Source: Paraburkholderia lacunae (GTDB lineage: Bacteria > Pseudomonadota > Gammaproteobacteria > Burkholderiales > Burkholderiaceae). From it: DNA of 64,000 nucleotides. Position 1 is the stretch's first letter. The number at the start of each line of letters is the position of its first letter. The notes beneath the pieces are model-generated. The model saw only the letters and a program-made list of their open reading frames with translations, made no database searches and was not told the origin of the DNA. The stretch lies in NCBI RefSeq assembly GCF_003353175.1, contig NZ_QHKS01000027.1, forward strand, positions 33,181 through 97,180, written 5' to 3'. This document shows, piece by piece, positions 28,950 to 38,007 of the stretch. A program made the translations under genes and the position numbers.

Positions 28950-29834
28950 TTACGCGCAAAATCCCTCGATCAGGGCGGCGATCTGCTCCGGCTGGTCGTG
29001 GTGCACCATGTGCCCCGCTTCGTCGATGATTTTCTCGCGCCAGTTCGGAAACGCCTGAAAGCGCGCCTTGAATTCGTCGAGCGCGATTTCGCCGGCGATG
29101 TGCGCGAGCGTCGGCGAGTTGGCCGCCTCGACGTGCAGCACCTTCGCGCTCACTTTGCGCCACACGGCCATCACTTCGTCGAGCCGGTACAGCATCGGCC
29201 CGCGCAGCTTGTGCGCCGGATCGGCGAGCAGCATGAAGCGCCCTTCTCCGTCCGGCTTGGACCAATGCTGGGCAAGGAACTGCGCGCGCTGCGGCGCGAG
29301 CCGCGGATTGGTCTTGATCAGCCGGCCGGCGACCTCGTCGAGCGACGCGTAGCGCTTCAGTTGCGGCGGATCGCGCAATTCGTCGAGCCAGTTGCGCAGG
29401 CGCCTGGGCGCTTGCGCCGAGTGCGACGGCGCGAGACCGAAGCCCTCCAGGTCGACCACGCGCCGCACCCGCTCCGGCCGCACGCCCGCATACAGGCAGA
29501 CGATGTTCGCGCCCATGCTGTGGCCGACCAGATTGACTTCGCCGGTCGGCGCGTAGTGATCGAGCAGCGCGTCGAGATCGCCGAGGTAGTCCGGAATCCA
29601 GTAGTTGCCGCCGCCGCGCTCGGCAACCGGCCAGTCGGACAGGCCAAAACCGCGCATATCAGGCGCGATCACCTGCCAGTCGCCGCCCAAAGCATCGACG
29701 ACGAACTGGAACGACGCCGCCACGTCCATCCAGCCGTGCAGCATGAACAGCTTCGGCGCATCCGGATTGCCCCAGCGCCGCACGTGCAAACGGATGCCGC
29801 GCACGGCGACGAACTCAGACTGGCAGATATTCAT
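28950..29834 (-). CDS. Alpha/beta hydrolase
   Basis: 294-residue alpha/beta-hydrolase fold enzyme. The oxyanion region is MLHGWMD, the nucleophile elbow is VGHSMGAN with Ser106, and the catalytic His is in EAGHMVHHDQPE near the C terminus. It is of the general epoxide-hydrolase/haloperoxidase type; the substrate cannot be deduced. It lies between the PHP gene and the DUF455 gene with short gaps. Confidence 0.87.
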   Translation of the reverse strand: MNICQSEFVAVRGIRLHVRRWGNPDAPKLFMLHGWMDVAASFQFVVDALGGDWQVIAPDMRGFGLSDWPVAERGGGNYWIPDYLGDLDALLDHYAPTGEVNLVGHSMGANIVCLYAGVRPERVRRVVDLEGFGLAPSHSAQAPRRLRNWLDELRDPPQLKRYASLDEVAGRLIKTNPRLAPQRAQFLAQHWSKPDGEGRFMLLADPAHKLRGPMLYRLDEVMAVWRKVSAKVLHVEAANSPTLAHIAGEIALDEFKARFQAFPNWREKIIDEAGHMVHHDQPEQIAALIEGFCA

Positions 29835-29919
29835 GAGCGACGCGCCCGAAAAAAGAATGGTCGTTCTATTATAACGAGATAGCCGGACGCCGCGCCTGGA
29901 TCATATCTGGAAGAACGCT

Positions 29920-30801
29920 TCAGTCCGCGCCGGACTGCACCCGATCCAGACCCGCCAGTGTGACCAGTTCGGCGAGTTCGGCTTCGTCGAAACCAGCGTC
30001 GCGGCGAGCTTCGAAATTGAACGGACCGCGTAATTTCGGTGCGTGATACTGCTCGGCAAGGCGCGCGTAGGTGAAGTGCGGATCGAGGCCGGCCTGCTCG
30101 CACAGATAGCGGAACCAGCGATTGCCGATCAGCACGTGGCCGATTTCATCGCGCAGGATCACGTCGAGAATCGCCGCCGACGCCTGGTCGCCGGCCTGTT
30201 GCAGGCGGGCGCGGATCGGCGGCGAGGCGTCGAGGCCGCGCGCTTCCAGCGTGCGCGGCACCAGCGCCATGCGCGCGAGCACGTCGCCGCGGGTGCGTTC
30301 GCACATGTCCCAGAGACCGTCGTGCGCCGGGAAGTCGCCGTAGGCGTGGCCGAATTGCGCGAGTCGCGCGACCAGCAGCGAGAAATGATGCGCCTCTTCG
30401 GCCGCCACTTTGAGCCAGTCGACATAAAACGCGGCGGGCATGCCGGCAAAGCGCCAGACGGCGTCCAGCGCAAGGTTGATTGCGTTGAATTCGATGTGCG
30501 CGAGCGCGTGCAGCAAGACGGCCCGACCTTGCGGCGATTGCATGCTGCGCCGCCCGAGCTTGCGCGGTTCGACCAGTTCGGGCCGCACAGGACGGCCCGG
30601 CAGGCCGGAAGGTTCGTCGAGCCGGAGGTCTTCGGCGCATGCGAGGCTGCCGTCGAGCACGGCTGCATATAGAGCGCGAGCCGCTGCGGCCTTGCTCGCC
30701 GGGTCGATTTCGCGCAACGCGGCGAGCGCTCCGGTACGCGCGCAATTCGACAGGGACGAAGCAAAGGAAGCGGACGGAACAGACGGAGCAGCGGAAATCA
30801 T
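29920..30801 (-). CDS. DUF455 ferritin-like protein
   Basis: 293-residue protein of the DUF455 family with a ferritin-like four-helix core. Candidate metal ligands are in LLHALAHIEFNAINLALD, AAEEAHHFSLL and LRDEIGHVLIGN, the E and ExxH pattern of di-iron proteins. Function is unknown; MiaE-like hydroxylases share the fold. The start MISAAPSVPSASF was chosen; the frame is open far upstream only because of GC-rich composition. Divergent from the gamma-carbonic anhydrase gene. Confidence 0.87.
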   Translation of the reverse strand: MISAAPSVPSASFASSLSNCARTGALAALREIDPASKAAAARALYAAVLDGSLACAEDLRLDEPSGLPGRPVRPELVEPRKLGRRSMQSPQGRAVLLHALAHIEFNAINLALDAVWRFAGMPAAFYVDWLKVAAEEAHHFSLLVARLAQFGHAYGDFPAHDGLWDMCERTRGDVLARMALVPRTLEARGLDASPPIRARLQQAGDQASAAILDVILRDEIGHVLIGNRWFRYLCEQAGLDPHFTYARLAEQYHAPKLRGPFNFEARRDAGFDEAELAELVTLAGLDRVQSGAD

Positions 30802-31038
30802 GGCAACGAGATCGGCAATTGGAACGGCAAAGCGTGCGGTAAAGGGCAAGGCAGCGCGTCGGACAGGCCGGCGGCAACGCCGAGCGGCCCAACCACACAA
30901 GCGTTTACAATACTCGATTCGACTATCGCTCGCGCCCATTGTGCTGGCCCGGCCGCACGCCAACCGGTCCCGATCGGACGTTTCCGGCAGCCTCCTGCGC
31001 CAGCCGGCCCGCGCCGCGATCGCCCAACAGGAGACACC

Positions 31039-31563
31039 GTGACAATCTACAAGCTTGGCGAAGCAGCGCCGACCATTCATGAAAGCGTGTTCGTCGCGGA
31101 TTCGGCGAACATCATCGGCAACGTGACGCTCGAGGAAAATTCGAGCGTCTGGTTCGGCGCGACGATTCGCGGCGACAACGAGCCGATCACCATCGGCGCC
31201 GGCAGCAACGTGCAGGAAAACGCCGTGCTGCACACCGATCCCGGCTTCCCGCTGACAGTCGAGCCGAACGTGACGATCGGCCACCAGGTCATGCTGCACG
31301 GCTGCACCATCAAGGAAGGCTCGCTGATCGGAATTCAGGCGGTGGTCTTGAATGGTGCGGTAATCGGCCGCAACTGTCTGGTCGGAGCGGGCGCCATCGT
31401 CACGGAAGGCAAAGTGTTTCCCGACAATTCGCTGATTCTCGGCGCGCCCGCCAAAGTCGTGCGCGAACTGACCGAGACGGACATCGCCAACATGCAGCGC
31501 GGCACGGTGAGCTACGCCGAACGCCGCGACTATTTCAAGGCGCAGCTCGTGCGCATCGGCTAA
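31039..31563 (+). CDS. Gamma-carbonic anhydrase family protein (YrdA-like)
   Basis: 174-residue left-handed beta-helix protein made of hexapeptide repeats (ADSANIIGNVTLEENSSVWF, IGAGSNVQENAVLH). Histidines in VLHTDPG and VTIGHQVMLHGC match the metal ligands of gamma-carbonic anhydrases. Many YrdA-type members lack detectable activity. It starts with GTG, supported by AGGAG six bases before it. It is followed by hslO. Confidence 0.93.
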   Translation: MTIYKLGEAAPTIHESVFVADSANIIGNVTLEENSSVWFGATIRGDNEPITIGAGSNVQENAVLHTDPGFPLTVEPNVTIGHQVMLHGCTIKEGSLIGIQAVVLNGAVIGRNCLVGAGAIVTEGKVFPDNSLILGAPAKVVRELTETDIANMQRGTVSYAERRDYFKAQLVRIG

Positions 31564-31613
31564 CCAGCCGTAGCGCGCGGCATCAGGCTGCGCCATTCGA
31601 TCGAGGAAAAGTT

Positions 31614-32564
31614 GTGAACGACCAGTTGCAAAAATTCATGTTCAGCGCGGCGCCGGTGCGCGGCGAGATCGTTTCGCTGCGCAATACCTGGCAGGAAGTG
31701 CTGACGCGCCGCGATTACCCGGCGCCGGTGCGCACGATTCTCGGCGAGATGATGGCGGCTTGCGCGCTATTGTCGGCGAATCTCAAGTTCGACGGCACGC
31801 TCATCATGCAGATCTTCGGCGACGGCCCGGCCAAAATGCTGGTGGTGCAATGCAGCTCAGACCTGTCGATGCGCGCCACCGCCAAGCTGTCCGGCGAAGG
31901 CGGCACTACGATCGGCGACGATGCCACCATGATCGAACTGATGAACGCGAGCGGTCACGGCCGCTGCGTGATCACGCTCGATCCGCGCGACAAGAAGCCC
32001 GGCCAGCAGCCCTATCAAAGTATCGTGCCGCTGTCGGGCGAGAATGGGCCGCTCAAATCGATGGCCGAAGTGCTCGAACACTACATGCACCACTCGGAGC
32101 AGCTCGACACGCGTTTGTGGCTCGCGGCGAACACCGAGCGCGCAGTCGGCATGCTGCTGCAAAAACTGCCCGGCGACGGCGGCATCGTCCCGCATCCGGG
32201 CGATCTGGACGCGGATACGTGGGAGCGCGTCTGCACGCTCGGCGGCACGCTGTCGCAAGACGAACTGCTGAAGGAAGAGCCCGAAACGGTGTTCCGGCGC
32301 CTTTTCTGGCAGGAAAACGTCCAGCATTTCGAACCGGCCACGGCGCGCTTCGAATGCACGTGCTCGCGTGAAAAAGTCGGCGCCATGCTGAAGATGCTGG
32401 GCCGCGACGAAGTGGATGGCGTGGTCGAAGAACGCGGCCACGTCGAGATCCATTGCGAATACTGTAACCAGCGTTATGAATTCGACCCGGTCGACGTGGC
32501 GCAACTTTTTGTCGCCAAGGCGCTCTCAGAAGGAGTGACGCCGGCTGCCGAGCAGCGGCATTGA
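31614..32564 (+). CDS. hslO: Redox-regulated chaperone Hsp33
   Basis: Holdase chaperone switched on by oxidation. The C-terminal zinc-binding cysteines are Cys248 and Cys250 (CTC) and Cys281 and Cys284 (CEYC), the CxC...CxxC arrangement of the redox switch. The start is GTG in a context with GAGGAAAA before it. The length of 316 residues is slightly above E. coli Hsp33. It ends before a strong hairpin. Confidence 0.96.
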   Translation: MNDQLQKFMFSAAPVRGEIVSLRNTWQEVLTRRDYPAPVRTILGEMMAACALLSANLKFDGTLIMQIFGDGPAKMLVVQCSSDLSMRATAKLSGEGGTTIGDDATMIELMNASGHGRCVITLDPRDKKPGQQPYQSIVPLSGENGPLKSMAEVLEHYMHHSEQLDTRLWLAANTERAVGMLLQKLPGDGGIVPHPGDLDADTWERVCTLGGTLSQDELLKEEPETVFRRLFWQENVQHFEPATARFECTCSREKVGAMLKMLGRDEVDGVVEERGHVEIHCEYCNQRYEFDPVDVAQLFVAKALSEGVTPAAEQRH

Positions 32565-32621
32565 CCCGGCGGCGATACGCGGCTGGGTGGCGTCGGCCTG
32601 CGATACCCGTATTACGGCAGT

Positions 32622-32673
32622 AAGATACCGCGCCGCCCGCTGCCTTTTCAGGGGCCGGGCGGCGCGGTATCTT
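32622..32673 (+). terminator. Hairpin terminator after hslO
   Basis: A perfect 18-bp stem (AAGATACCGCGCCGCCCG and its complement) with a 16-base loop, followed by only a short TTT. It is a very stable hairpin and likely terminates hslO, although the T-run is weak. Confidence 0.7.
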
Positions 32674-32748
32674 TGATCATTGCGTCGGATCATTGGCGGT
32701 GCGCACTGCACACGTTTTGCTTAGGCGTCCGACCGATGGAGATCGAAA

Positions 32749-33132
32749 ATGAACATCCCTATTTCGTTGATGTCTGACCTGAAGCATTACGCGCGCACGT
32801 TAGCCATGCTGTCCTTCATCGCGGGCAGCACTGCGCTGACTGGCTGCATGATGGACCCGCCGGGCCCGTCGCCGATTTACAGCCGCCTGCCGGCCGATCA
32901 GTCGGGCATGGCCCGCCCGCTGACACCTGAAGAGCGCCAGCGCTACGAAGCAATCGATCGGCAGGTGCTGGCCGAACAGAATCAGGCGATTGCCGCCGAG
33001 AATGCCGCGCAGGCGTGGTCGCGTTATTACGCGCCGCCCGTCAGCATGTACGGCAGTTATTACGGCGGCGGCTGGGGACGCGGCTGGGGCACCGGTGTCG
33101 GCGTCAGTTATGGACCGTACTGGGGCTGGTAG
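32749..33132 (+). CDS. Small lipoprotein with Gly/Tyr-rich tail
   Basis: 127 residues. The N terminus is a lipoprotein signal ending in lipobox ALTGC (Cys33), after a helix LAMLSFIAGSTALTG. A polar middle (RPLTPEERQRYEAIDRQVLA) precedes a tail rich in Gly, Tyr and Trp (YGSYYGGGWGRGWGTGVGV). GGAG stands seven bases before the ATG. I do not recognise a characterised homologue; it is probably an envelope protein. Confidence 0.78.
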   Translation: MNIPISLMSDLKHYARTLAMLSFIAGSTALTGCMMDPPGPSPIYSRLPADQSGMARPLTPEERQRYEAIDRQVLAEQNQAIAAENAAQAWSRYYAPPVSMYGSYYGGGWGRGWGTGVGVSYGPYWGW

Positions 33133-33182
33133 CGCGAAGCGCGCACCGAAGGGGAGACGGAGAGGCACGCCGGCATGACAGT

Positions 33183-33230
33183 CCGGAAACAACAAAGGCG
33201 CGGTTTTCACCGCGCCTTTGTTGTTTCCGG
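33183..33230. terminator. Bidirectional terminator with 22-bp perfect stem
   Basis: CCGGAAACAACAAAGGCGCG and the rest of a 22-bp arm pair perfectly with the second arm across a TTTC loop. It lies between two convergent genes, the lipoprotein and ftsB. T-rich stretches at both stem bases fit a two-way terminator. Confidence 0.88.
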
Positions 33231-33259
33231 CGCCCTGAACCCGATTGACGTGACGAGGC

Positions 33260-33691
33260 TTAGTGCGTCGCTTTCTTCTCTTTCGCCACCTTACCGCCGT
33301 GCTTACGATCCGGCTTCGCACGCGACTCCGGATTCGGTACCACGTGAAGCGGCGCGGCCGACATCTCGCCACGCGTCGAGGTAGTAACCGAAGGCGTATT
33401 CGAAGTGGGCAACGGTGCGTTCGGCGACACGAATTGCACGAACACTTCGCTGTCCTTCACCATGCCCATTTCGTAGCGCGCACGCTCTTCGACAGCTGCC
33501 GTGCCGTTCTGCAAATCCTGCACCTCACCCTGGATGCGCTCGTTGCGCAGCTTTTCATCGGCGTTCTTCTGTTGTTGCTGCGCCAGCTGCTGCTGCAACT
33601 CGTGCACGCGTAACCAGCCGCCGTGCCCCCACCAAAGTGGGTACTGGATCAGCGCCAGCAGAACGATCAGGACAGCAGTGACAAGCCGCAT
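33260..33691 (-). CDS. ftsB: Cell division protein FtsB
   Basis: Bitopic divisome protein that works with FtsL and FtsQ. It has a short N terminus, one membrane helix (LVTAVLIVLLALIQYPLWWG, about 3-22), a Gln-rich coiled coil at about 30-70, and the conserved block GTAAVEERARYEMGMVKDSE with EVFVQFV. The 143 residues exceed E. coli FtsB (103) by a C-terminal Ser/Thr/Lys-rich tail. It follows eno, the order conserved across many proteobacteria. Confidence 0.92.
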   Translation of the reverse strand: MRLVTAVLIVLLALIQYPLWWGHGGWLRVHELQQQLAQQQQKNADEKLRNERIQGEVQDLQNGTAAVEERARYEMGMVKDSEVFVQFVSPNAPLPTSNTPSVTTSTRGEMSAAPLHVVPNPESRAKPDRKHGGKVAKEKKATH

Positions 33692-33710
33692 GAAGTAAGC
33701 ACAATAAATA

Positions 33711-33743
33711 CACGCCGCCCTGCGCTATACGCAGGGCGGCGTG
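33711..33743 (-). terminator. Hairpin between eno and ftsB
   Basis: A perfect 14-bp stem (CACGCCGCCCTGCG with its complement) and a CTATA loop. Read on the minus strand it is followed by TATTTATTG, an interrupted T-run. It could lower read-through from eno into ftsB. Confidence 0.65.
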
Positions 33744-33799
33744 GTCAATCAGAAACGAAGGTGAACCGGCTCATCGGTCAGCGCTAGCAATCACGCCGA

Positions 33800-35083
33800 T
33801 TAGCGCAGATTGTAGAACGCCGACTTGCCCGGGTAGCTGGCGATATCGCCGAGGTCTTCTTCGATACGCAGCAACTGGTTGTACTTCGAGATGCGATCCG
33901 ACCGCGACAGCGAACCCGTCTTGATCTGGCCGGCGTTCAGGCCGACCGCGATATCCGCGATCGTCGAATCTTCGGTTTCGCCCGAGCGGTGCGAGATCAC
34001 GGCCGTGTAGCCGGCGCGCTTGGCCATTTCGATCGCAGCGAAGGTTTCCGTCAACGTGCCGATCTGGTTGATCTTGATCAGGATCGAGTTGGCGATGCCC
34101 TTCTCGATGCCTTCCTTCAGGATGCGCGTGTTGGTGACGAACAGGTCGTCGCCCACCAGTTGCACCTTCTTGCCGAGCTTGTCGGTCAGTATCTTCCAGC
34201 CTGCCCAGTCGCTCTCGTGCATGCCGTCTTCGATCGACACGATCGGGAACTTGTCGGCCAGGTTCGCGAGGTAGTCCGCGAATTCCGTCGACGACAGTTG
34301 CAGGCCTTCGCCGGCCAGCTGGTACTTGCCATCGTGATAGAACTCGCTCGCTGCGCAGTCGAGCGCAAGCAGCACGTCTTCACCGGCGCGGTAGCCGGCT
34401 TTCTCGATAGCTTGCAGGATGGTCGACAGGCATTCGTCGTTGCTGCCGAAGTTCGGTGCGAAGCCGCCTTCATCGCCGACTGCCGTGCTCATGCCGCGGT
34501 CCGACAGGATCTTCTTCAGCGCGTGGAACACTTCGGCGCCGCAGCGCAGTGCTTCGCGGAAGGTAGGCTGGCTCACCGGCACGATCATGAATTCCTGGAT
34601 GTCCAGGCTGTTGTTCGCGTGCGCGCCGCCGTTGACGATGTTCATCATCGGCACCGGCAGTTGCATTGCGCCCGAGCCGCCGAAGTAGCGGTACAGCGGC
34701 AGGCCGGCTTCTTCAGCGGCAGCCTTGGCGACGGCCATCGAAACTGCCAGCATCGCGTTCGCGCCGAGGCGCGATTTGTTGTCCGTGCCGTCGAGTTCCA
34801 GCAGGGTCTTGTCGAGGAAAGCTTGCTCGGAAGCGTCGAGGCCCATGATCGCTTCGGAGATTTCGGTGTTGATGTGCTCGACGGCCTTCAGCACGCCCTT
34901 GCCGCCATAACGGCCGGTTTCGCCGTCGCGCAACTCGATCGCCTCGCGCGAACCCGTGGATGCGCCCGACGGCACCGCGGCGCGGCCCATCGTGCCCGAC
35001 TCGAGCAGCACGTCGCATTCGACGGTGGGGTTGCCTCGCGAATCGAGAATCTCTCGACCGATGATATCTACGATAGCACTCAT
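33800..35083 (-). CDS. eno: Enolase
   Basis: Converts 2-phosphoglycerate to phosphoenolpyruvate; also a degradosome part in some bacteria. The 427 residues carry GASTGSREAIELRDG, the metal and catalytic blocks LLALDCAASEFY, SIEDGMHESDWAGW and VGDDLFVTN, and the loop SHRSGETEDSTIADIAVG. It lies after kdsA and before ftsB. Confidence 0.98.
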   Translation of the reverse strand: MSAIVDIIGREILDSRGNPTVECDVLLESGTMGRAAVPSGASTGSREAIELRDGETGRYGGKGVLKAVEHINTEISEAIMGLDASEQAFLDKTLLELDGTDNKSRLGANAMLAVSMAVAKAAAEEAGLPLYRYFGGSGAMQLPVPMMNIVNGGAHANNSLDIQEFMIVPVSQPTFREALRCGAEVFHALKKILSDRGMSTAVGDEGGFAPNFGSNDECLSTILQAIEKAGYRAGEDVLLALDCAASEFYHDGKYQLAGEGLQLSSTEFADYLANLADKFPIVSIEDGMHESDWAGWKILTDKLGKKVQLVGDDLFVTNTRILKEGIEKGIANSILIKINQIGTLTETFAAIEMAKRAGYTAVISHRSGETEDSTIADIAVGLNAGQIKTGSLSRSDRISKYNQLLRIEEDLGDIASYPGKSAFYNLR

Positions 35084-35230
35084 GGTTTCCTCAAGAAATG
35101 ACGTTGAATTCTTTACTGTGACACTGCACCGGACACATGCTGGTCTCCCCAGCAGACAACTTTCGCGCCGAGGCGTTCGACGACCATTGCGCGCATTCGC
35201 CGCGTGCTGTCGACTGTGCCGATTATGGGA

Positions 35231-35290
35231 GCCAATCGCGGCTCGGCCAATCGTGGCCCGGCCAATCGTGGCCCGGCCAATCGTGACACG
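35231..35290. repeat. 15-bp tandem repeat, four copies
   Basis: Four head-to-tail units of GCCAATCGTGGCCCG or close variants lie in the 222-base gap between kdsA and eno. The middle two are identical. There is no supported gene here. Some Burkholderia relatives have a DUF1330 gene at this place; no trace of it is recognisable. Confidence 0.9.
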
Positions 35291-35305
35291 CTGCGAACGC
35301 CTGAA

Positions 35306-36160
35306 TCAGTTGAAATCGCTTTCGAGGAACGGCGCGCGCTTGACGGCCTGATCGAGCGTGACCAACGTTTCGAGCAGATCGGCCATGCGATGCAAAGGCA
35401 CTGCGTTCGGGCCGTCCGATTTCGCTTCCGCAGGCTTCGGATGGGTCTCCATGAAGAGACCCGCCACGCCCGTTGCCACGGCCGCGCGCGCCAGCACCGG
35501 CACGAATTCACGCTGACCGCCCGAGCTCGTGCCCTGCCCGCCCGGCAACTGCACCGAGTGGGTCGCGTCGAACACGACCGGCGCGTTGGTTTCGCGCATG
35601 ATCGCAAGCGACCGCATGTCCGACACGAGATTGTTATACCCGAACGACACGCCGCGTTCGCACGCCATGAAGCGGTCTTCCGACAGGCCCGCTTCACGCG
35701 CGGCATCACGCGCCTTGTCGATGACGTTCTTCATGTCGTGCGGTGCGAGAAACTGGCCTTTCTTGATGTTGACCGGTTTGCCCGAACGCGCGCAAGCATG
35801 GATGAAGTCGGTTTGACGGCACAGGAACGCCGGCGTTTGCAGCACGTCGACCACCGACGCAACCTGCTCGATCTCGTGCTCCGAGTGAACATCGGTCAGT
35901 ACCGGCAGACCGAGCTGACGCTTCACTTCCGACAGGATGCGCAAACCTTCGTCCATGCCCAGACCGCGGAACGACTTGCCGCTGCTGCGATTGGCCTTGT
36001 CATACGACGATTTGTAGATGAACGGAATGTTCAGCTTCGCGCAGATTTCCTTCAGGCGGCCTGCCGTGTCGATCGTCATCTGTTCAGACTCGACGACACA
36101 GGTGCCTGCGATCAGAAAAAACGGCTTGTCGAGCCCGATTTCAAAATCGCCCAGTTTCAT
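35306..36160 (-). CDS. kdsA: KDO-8-phosphate synthase
   Basis: 2-dehydro-3-deoxyphosphooctonate aldolase, which joins phosphoenolpyruvate and arabinose 5-phosphate for the lipopolysaccharide core sugar KDO. Its 284 residues show LIAGTCVVESEQM, KSSYDKANRSSGKSFRGLG, PVLTDVHSEHEIEQVA and VFDATHSVQLPGG. Its ATG overlaps the pyrG stop as ATGA, so translation is probably coupled. The substrate PEP comes from enolase encoded next. Confidence 0.97.
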   Translation of the reverse strand: MKLGDFEIGLDKPFFLIAGTCVVESEQMTIDTAGRLKEICAKLNIPFIYKSSYDKANRSSGKSFRGLGMDEGLRILSEVKRQLGLPVLTDVHSEHEIEQVASVVDVLQTPAFLCRQTDFIHACARSGKPVNIKKGQFLAPHDMKNVIDKARDAAREAGLSEDRFMACERGVSFGYNNLVSDMRSLAIMRETNAPVVFDATHSVQLPGGQGTSSGGQREFVPVLARAAVATGVAGLFMETHPKPAEAKSDGPNAVPLHRMADLLETLVTLDQAVKRAPFLESDFN

Positions 36161-37818
36161 GCTTTCTCCTCGACGCGCGACTGCTGATGCACGAGCGCCG
36201 CTTCGACGAACGACTTGAACAGCGGATGGCCATCACGCGGTGTGGACGTGAATTCCGGGTGGAACTGCACGCCGACGAACCACGGGTGCATGCTGCGCGG
36301 CAATTCCATCATCTCCGGCAGATCTTCACTCGGGGTACGGGCGCTGATGATAAGGCCGCCGGCTTCGAGCTGGGGCACGAAGCGGTTATTGACTTCATAA
36401 CGGTGACGGTGGCGCTCGTTCACGTCCTTGCCATAGATCTCTTCGGCCATCGTGCCGGGCTTGATCGGGCAACGTTGCGAACCGAGGCGCATCGTGCCGC
36501 CCAGATCCGATTCTTCAGTGCGCTTCTCGACACGGCCTTCACGGTCGTACCACTCGGTGATCAGCGCGACCACGCGGTTTTCGGTTTCCTGATCGAACTC
36601 GGTGCTGTTCGCGTCCTTCAGGCCGACCACGTCGCGGGCGAATTCGATCACGGCCAACTGCATGCCGAGGCAGATGCCGAGGTACGGCACGTTCGCCTCA
36701 CGTGCATAGCGGATCGCGGCGATCTTGCCTTCGGTGCCGCGACGGCCGAAACCGCCCGGCACGAGCACCGCGTCCAGATGCTTGAGGCTCTCGACGCCTT
36801 GCGTCTCGACTTCTTCCGAATCGATGTATTCGATGTTCACGCGGGTCGACGTATGCATCGACGCATGACGCAGCGCTTCGATCAGCGACTTGTACGACTC
36901 GGTCAGATCGACATACTTGCCGACCATGCCGATCGTCACTTCGTGCTTCGGGTTCTGCAGCTTCTCGACGAGCTCCGACCACATCGACAGATCGGCGGGC
37001 TTCGGCGTGAGCTTGAGCTCTTCACAGATAATCGCGTCCAGACCCTGGTCGTGCAGCATCTGCGGAATCTTGTAGATGCTGTCGGCGTCCCACACGGAAA
37101 TCACCGCGTCCTCCGGCACGTTCGAGAACATCGAGATCTTCGCGCGCTCGTCGTCCGGAATGCGGCGGTCGGCGCGGCACAGCAGCACGTGCGGCGAGAT
37201 ACCGATTTCACGCAGCTTCTGCACGCTGTGCTGGGTAGGCTTGGTCTTGAGTTCGCCCGCGGTGGCAACCCACGGCACCAGCGTGAGGTGCACGAAGCAC
37301 GCGCTGTTGCGGCCCATGCGCAGGCTCATCTGACGCGCGGCCTCGAGGAACGGCAGCGATTCGATGTCGCCCACCGTGCCGCCTACTTCGACGATCGCGA
37401 CGTCCGGCTCGCCGCACGTCGCGGAAGCCGCGCCGCGTTCGACGAACGCCTGGATTTCATTCGTGATGTGCGGGATGACCTGCACCGTCTTGCCGAGATA
37501 ATCGCCGCGGCGTTCCTTGCGGATCACCGATTCGTAGATCTGGCCCGTGGTGAAGTTATTGGCCTTGCGCATCTTCGTGCTGATGAAGCGCTCATAGTGG
37601 CCGAGGTCGAGGTCGGTTTCCGCTCCGTCTTCCGTCACGAACACTTCGCCGTGTTGAAACGGGCTCATCGTGCCGGGGTCGACGTTGATGTAGGGATCGA
37701 GTTTGAGGAGGGTGACTTTAAGACCGCGCGATTCGAGGATCGCGGCGAGGGAAGCGGCGGCAATACCCTTGCCGAGGGAAGATACTACGCCGCCGGTGAC
37801 GAAAACATATTTGGTCAT
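36157..37818 (-). CDS. pyrG: CTP synthase
   Basis: Makes CTP from UTP, ATP and glutamine. The N-terminal amidoligase domain begins MTKYVFVTGGVVSSLGKGIA; the C-terminal class I glutaminase has the nucleophile Cys383 in GICLGMQ and the HPEFTS block near the end. The start was set at MTKYVF; the longer open frame upstream is not part of the family. The 553-residue length is normal. First gene of the pyrG-kdsA-eno-ftsB block. Confidence 0.98.
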   Translation of the reverse strand: MTKYVFVTGGVVSSLGKGIAAASLAAILESRGLKVTLLKLDPYINVDPGTMSPFQHGEVFVTEDGAETDLDLGHYERFISTKMRKANNFTTGQIYESVIRKERRGDYLGKTVQVIPHITNEIQAFVERGAASATCGEPDVAIVEVGGTVGDIESLPFLEAARQMSLRMGRNSACFVHLTLVPWVATAGELKTKPTQHSVQKLREIGISPHVLLCRADRRIPDDERAKISMFSNVPEDAVISVWDADSIYKIPQMLHDQGLDAIICEELKLTPKPADLSMWSELVEKLQNPKHEVTIGMVGKYVDLTESYKSLIEALRHASMHTSTRVNIEYIDSEEVETQGVESLKHLDAVLVPGGFGRRGTEGKIAAIRYAREANVPYLGICLGMQLAVIEFARDVVGLKDANSTEFDQETENRVVALITEWYDREGRVEKRTEESDLGGTMRLGSQRCPIKPGTMAEEIYGKDVNERHRHRYEVNNRFVPQLEAGGLIISARTPSEDLPEMMELPRSMHPWFVGVQFHPEFTSTPRDGHPLFKSFVEAALVHQQSRVEEKA

Positions 37819-38007
37819 CGCTGGATGCTCGCGGGAAAAACGGATTATACCGTAAAGCAGGGCCTCGACCCAGCAAATTCCGAGCGGCATCCGCACGAAT
37901 GCATGCCGCGGCGGCGGCAGTCGCCGCGAGCCGGTCACGCACCGTTTTCTTGCGCCGACGGATGACGCGCGCCGCCGCTCGCTGCCATGACTAGCTCAAG
38001 CACGAAC

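Noticed and set aside
29920..31596. Long minus-strand frame joining the DUF455 gene with the antisense of the gamma-carbonic anhydrase gene
   Set aside because: Only the part from 30801 downstream matches DUF455; the upstream part is antisense to a real gene and simply lacks stops.
35231..35290. Possible CRISPR array
   Set aside because: Units are contiguous 15-mers without spacers; the other junction repeats are also spacer-free, and no cas gene is present.
36187..37965. Long plus-strand open frame opposite pyrG
   Set aside because: Shadow of the conserved pyrG; composition is biased and no motif is seen. The same holds for frames opposite recJ, trpS and the hydrolases.
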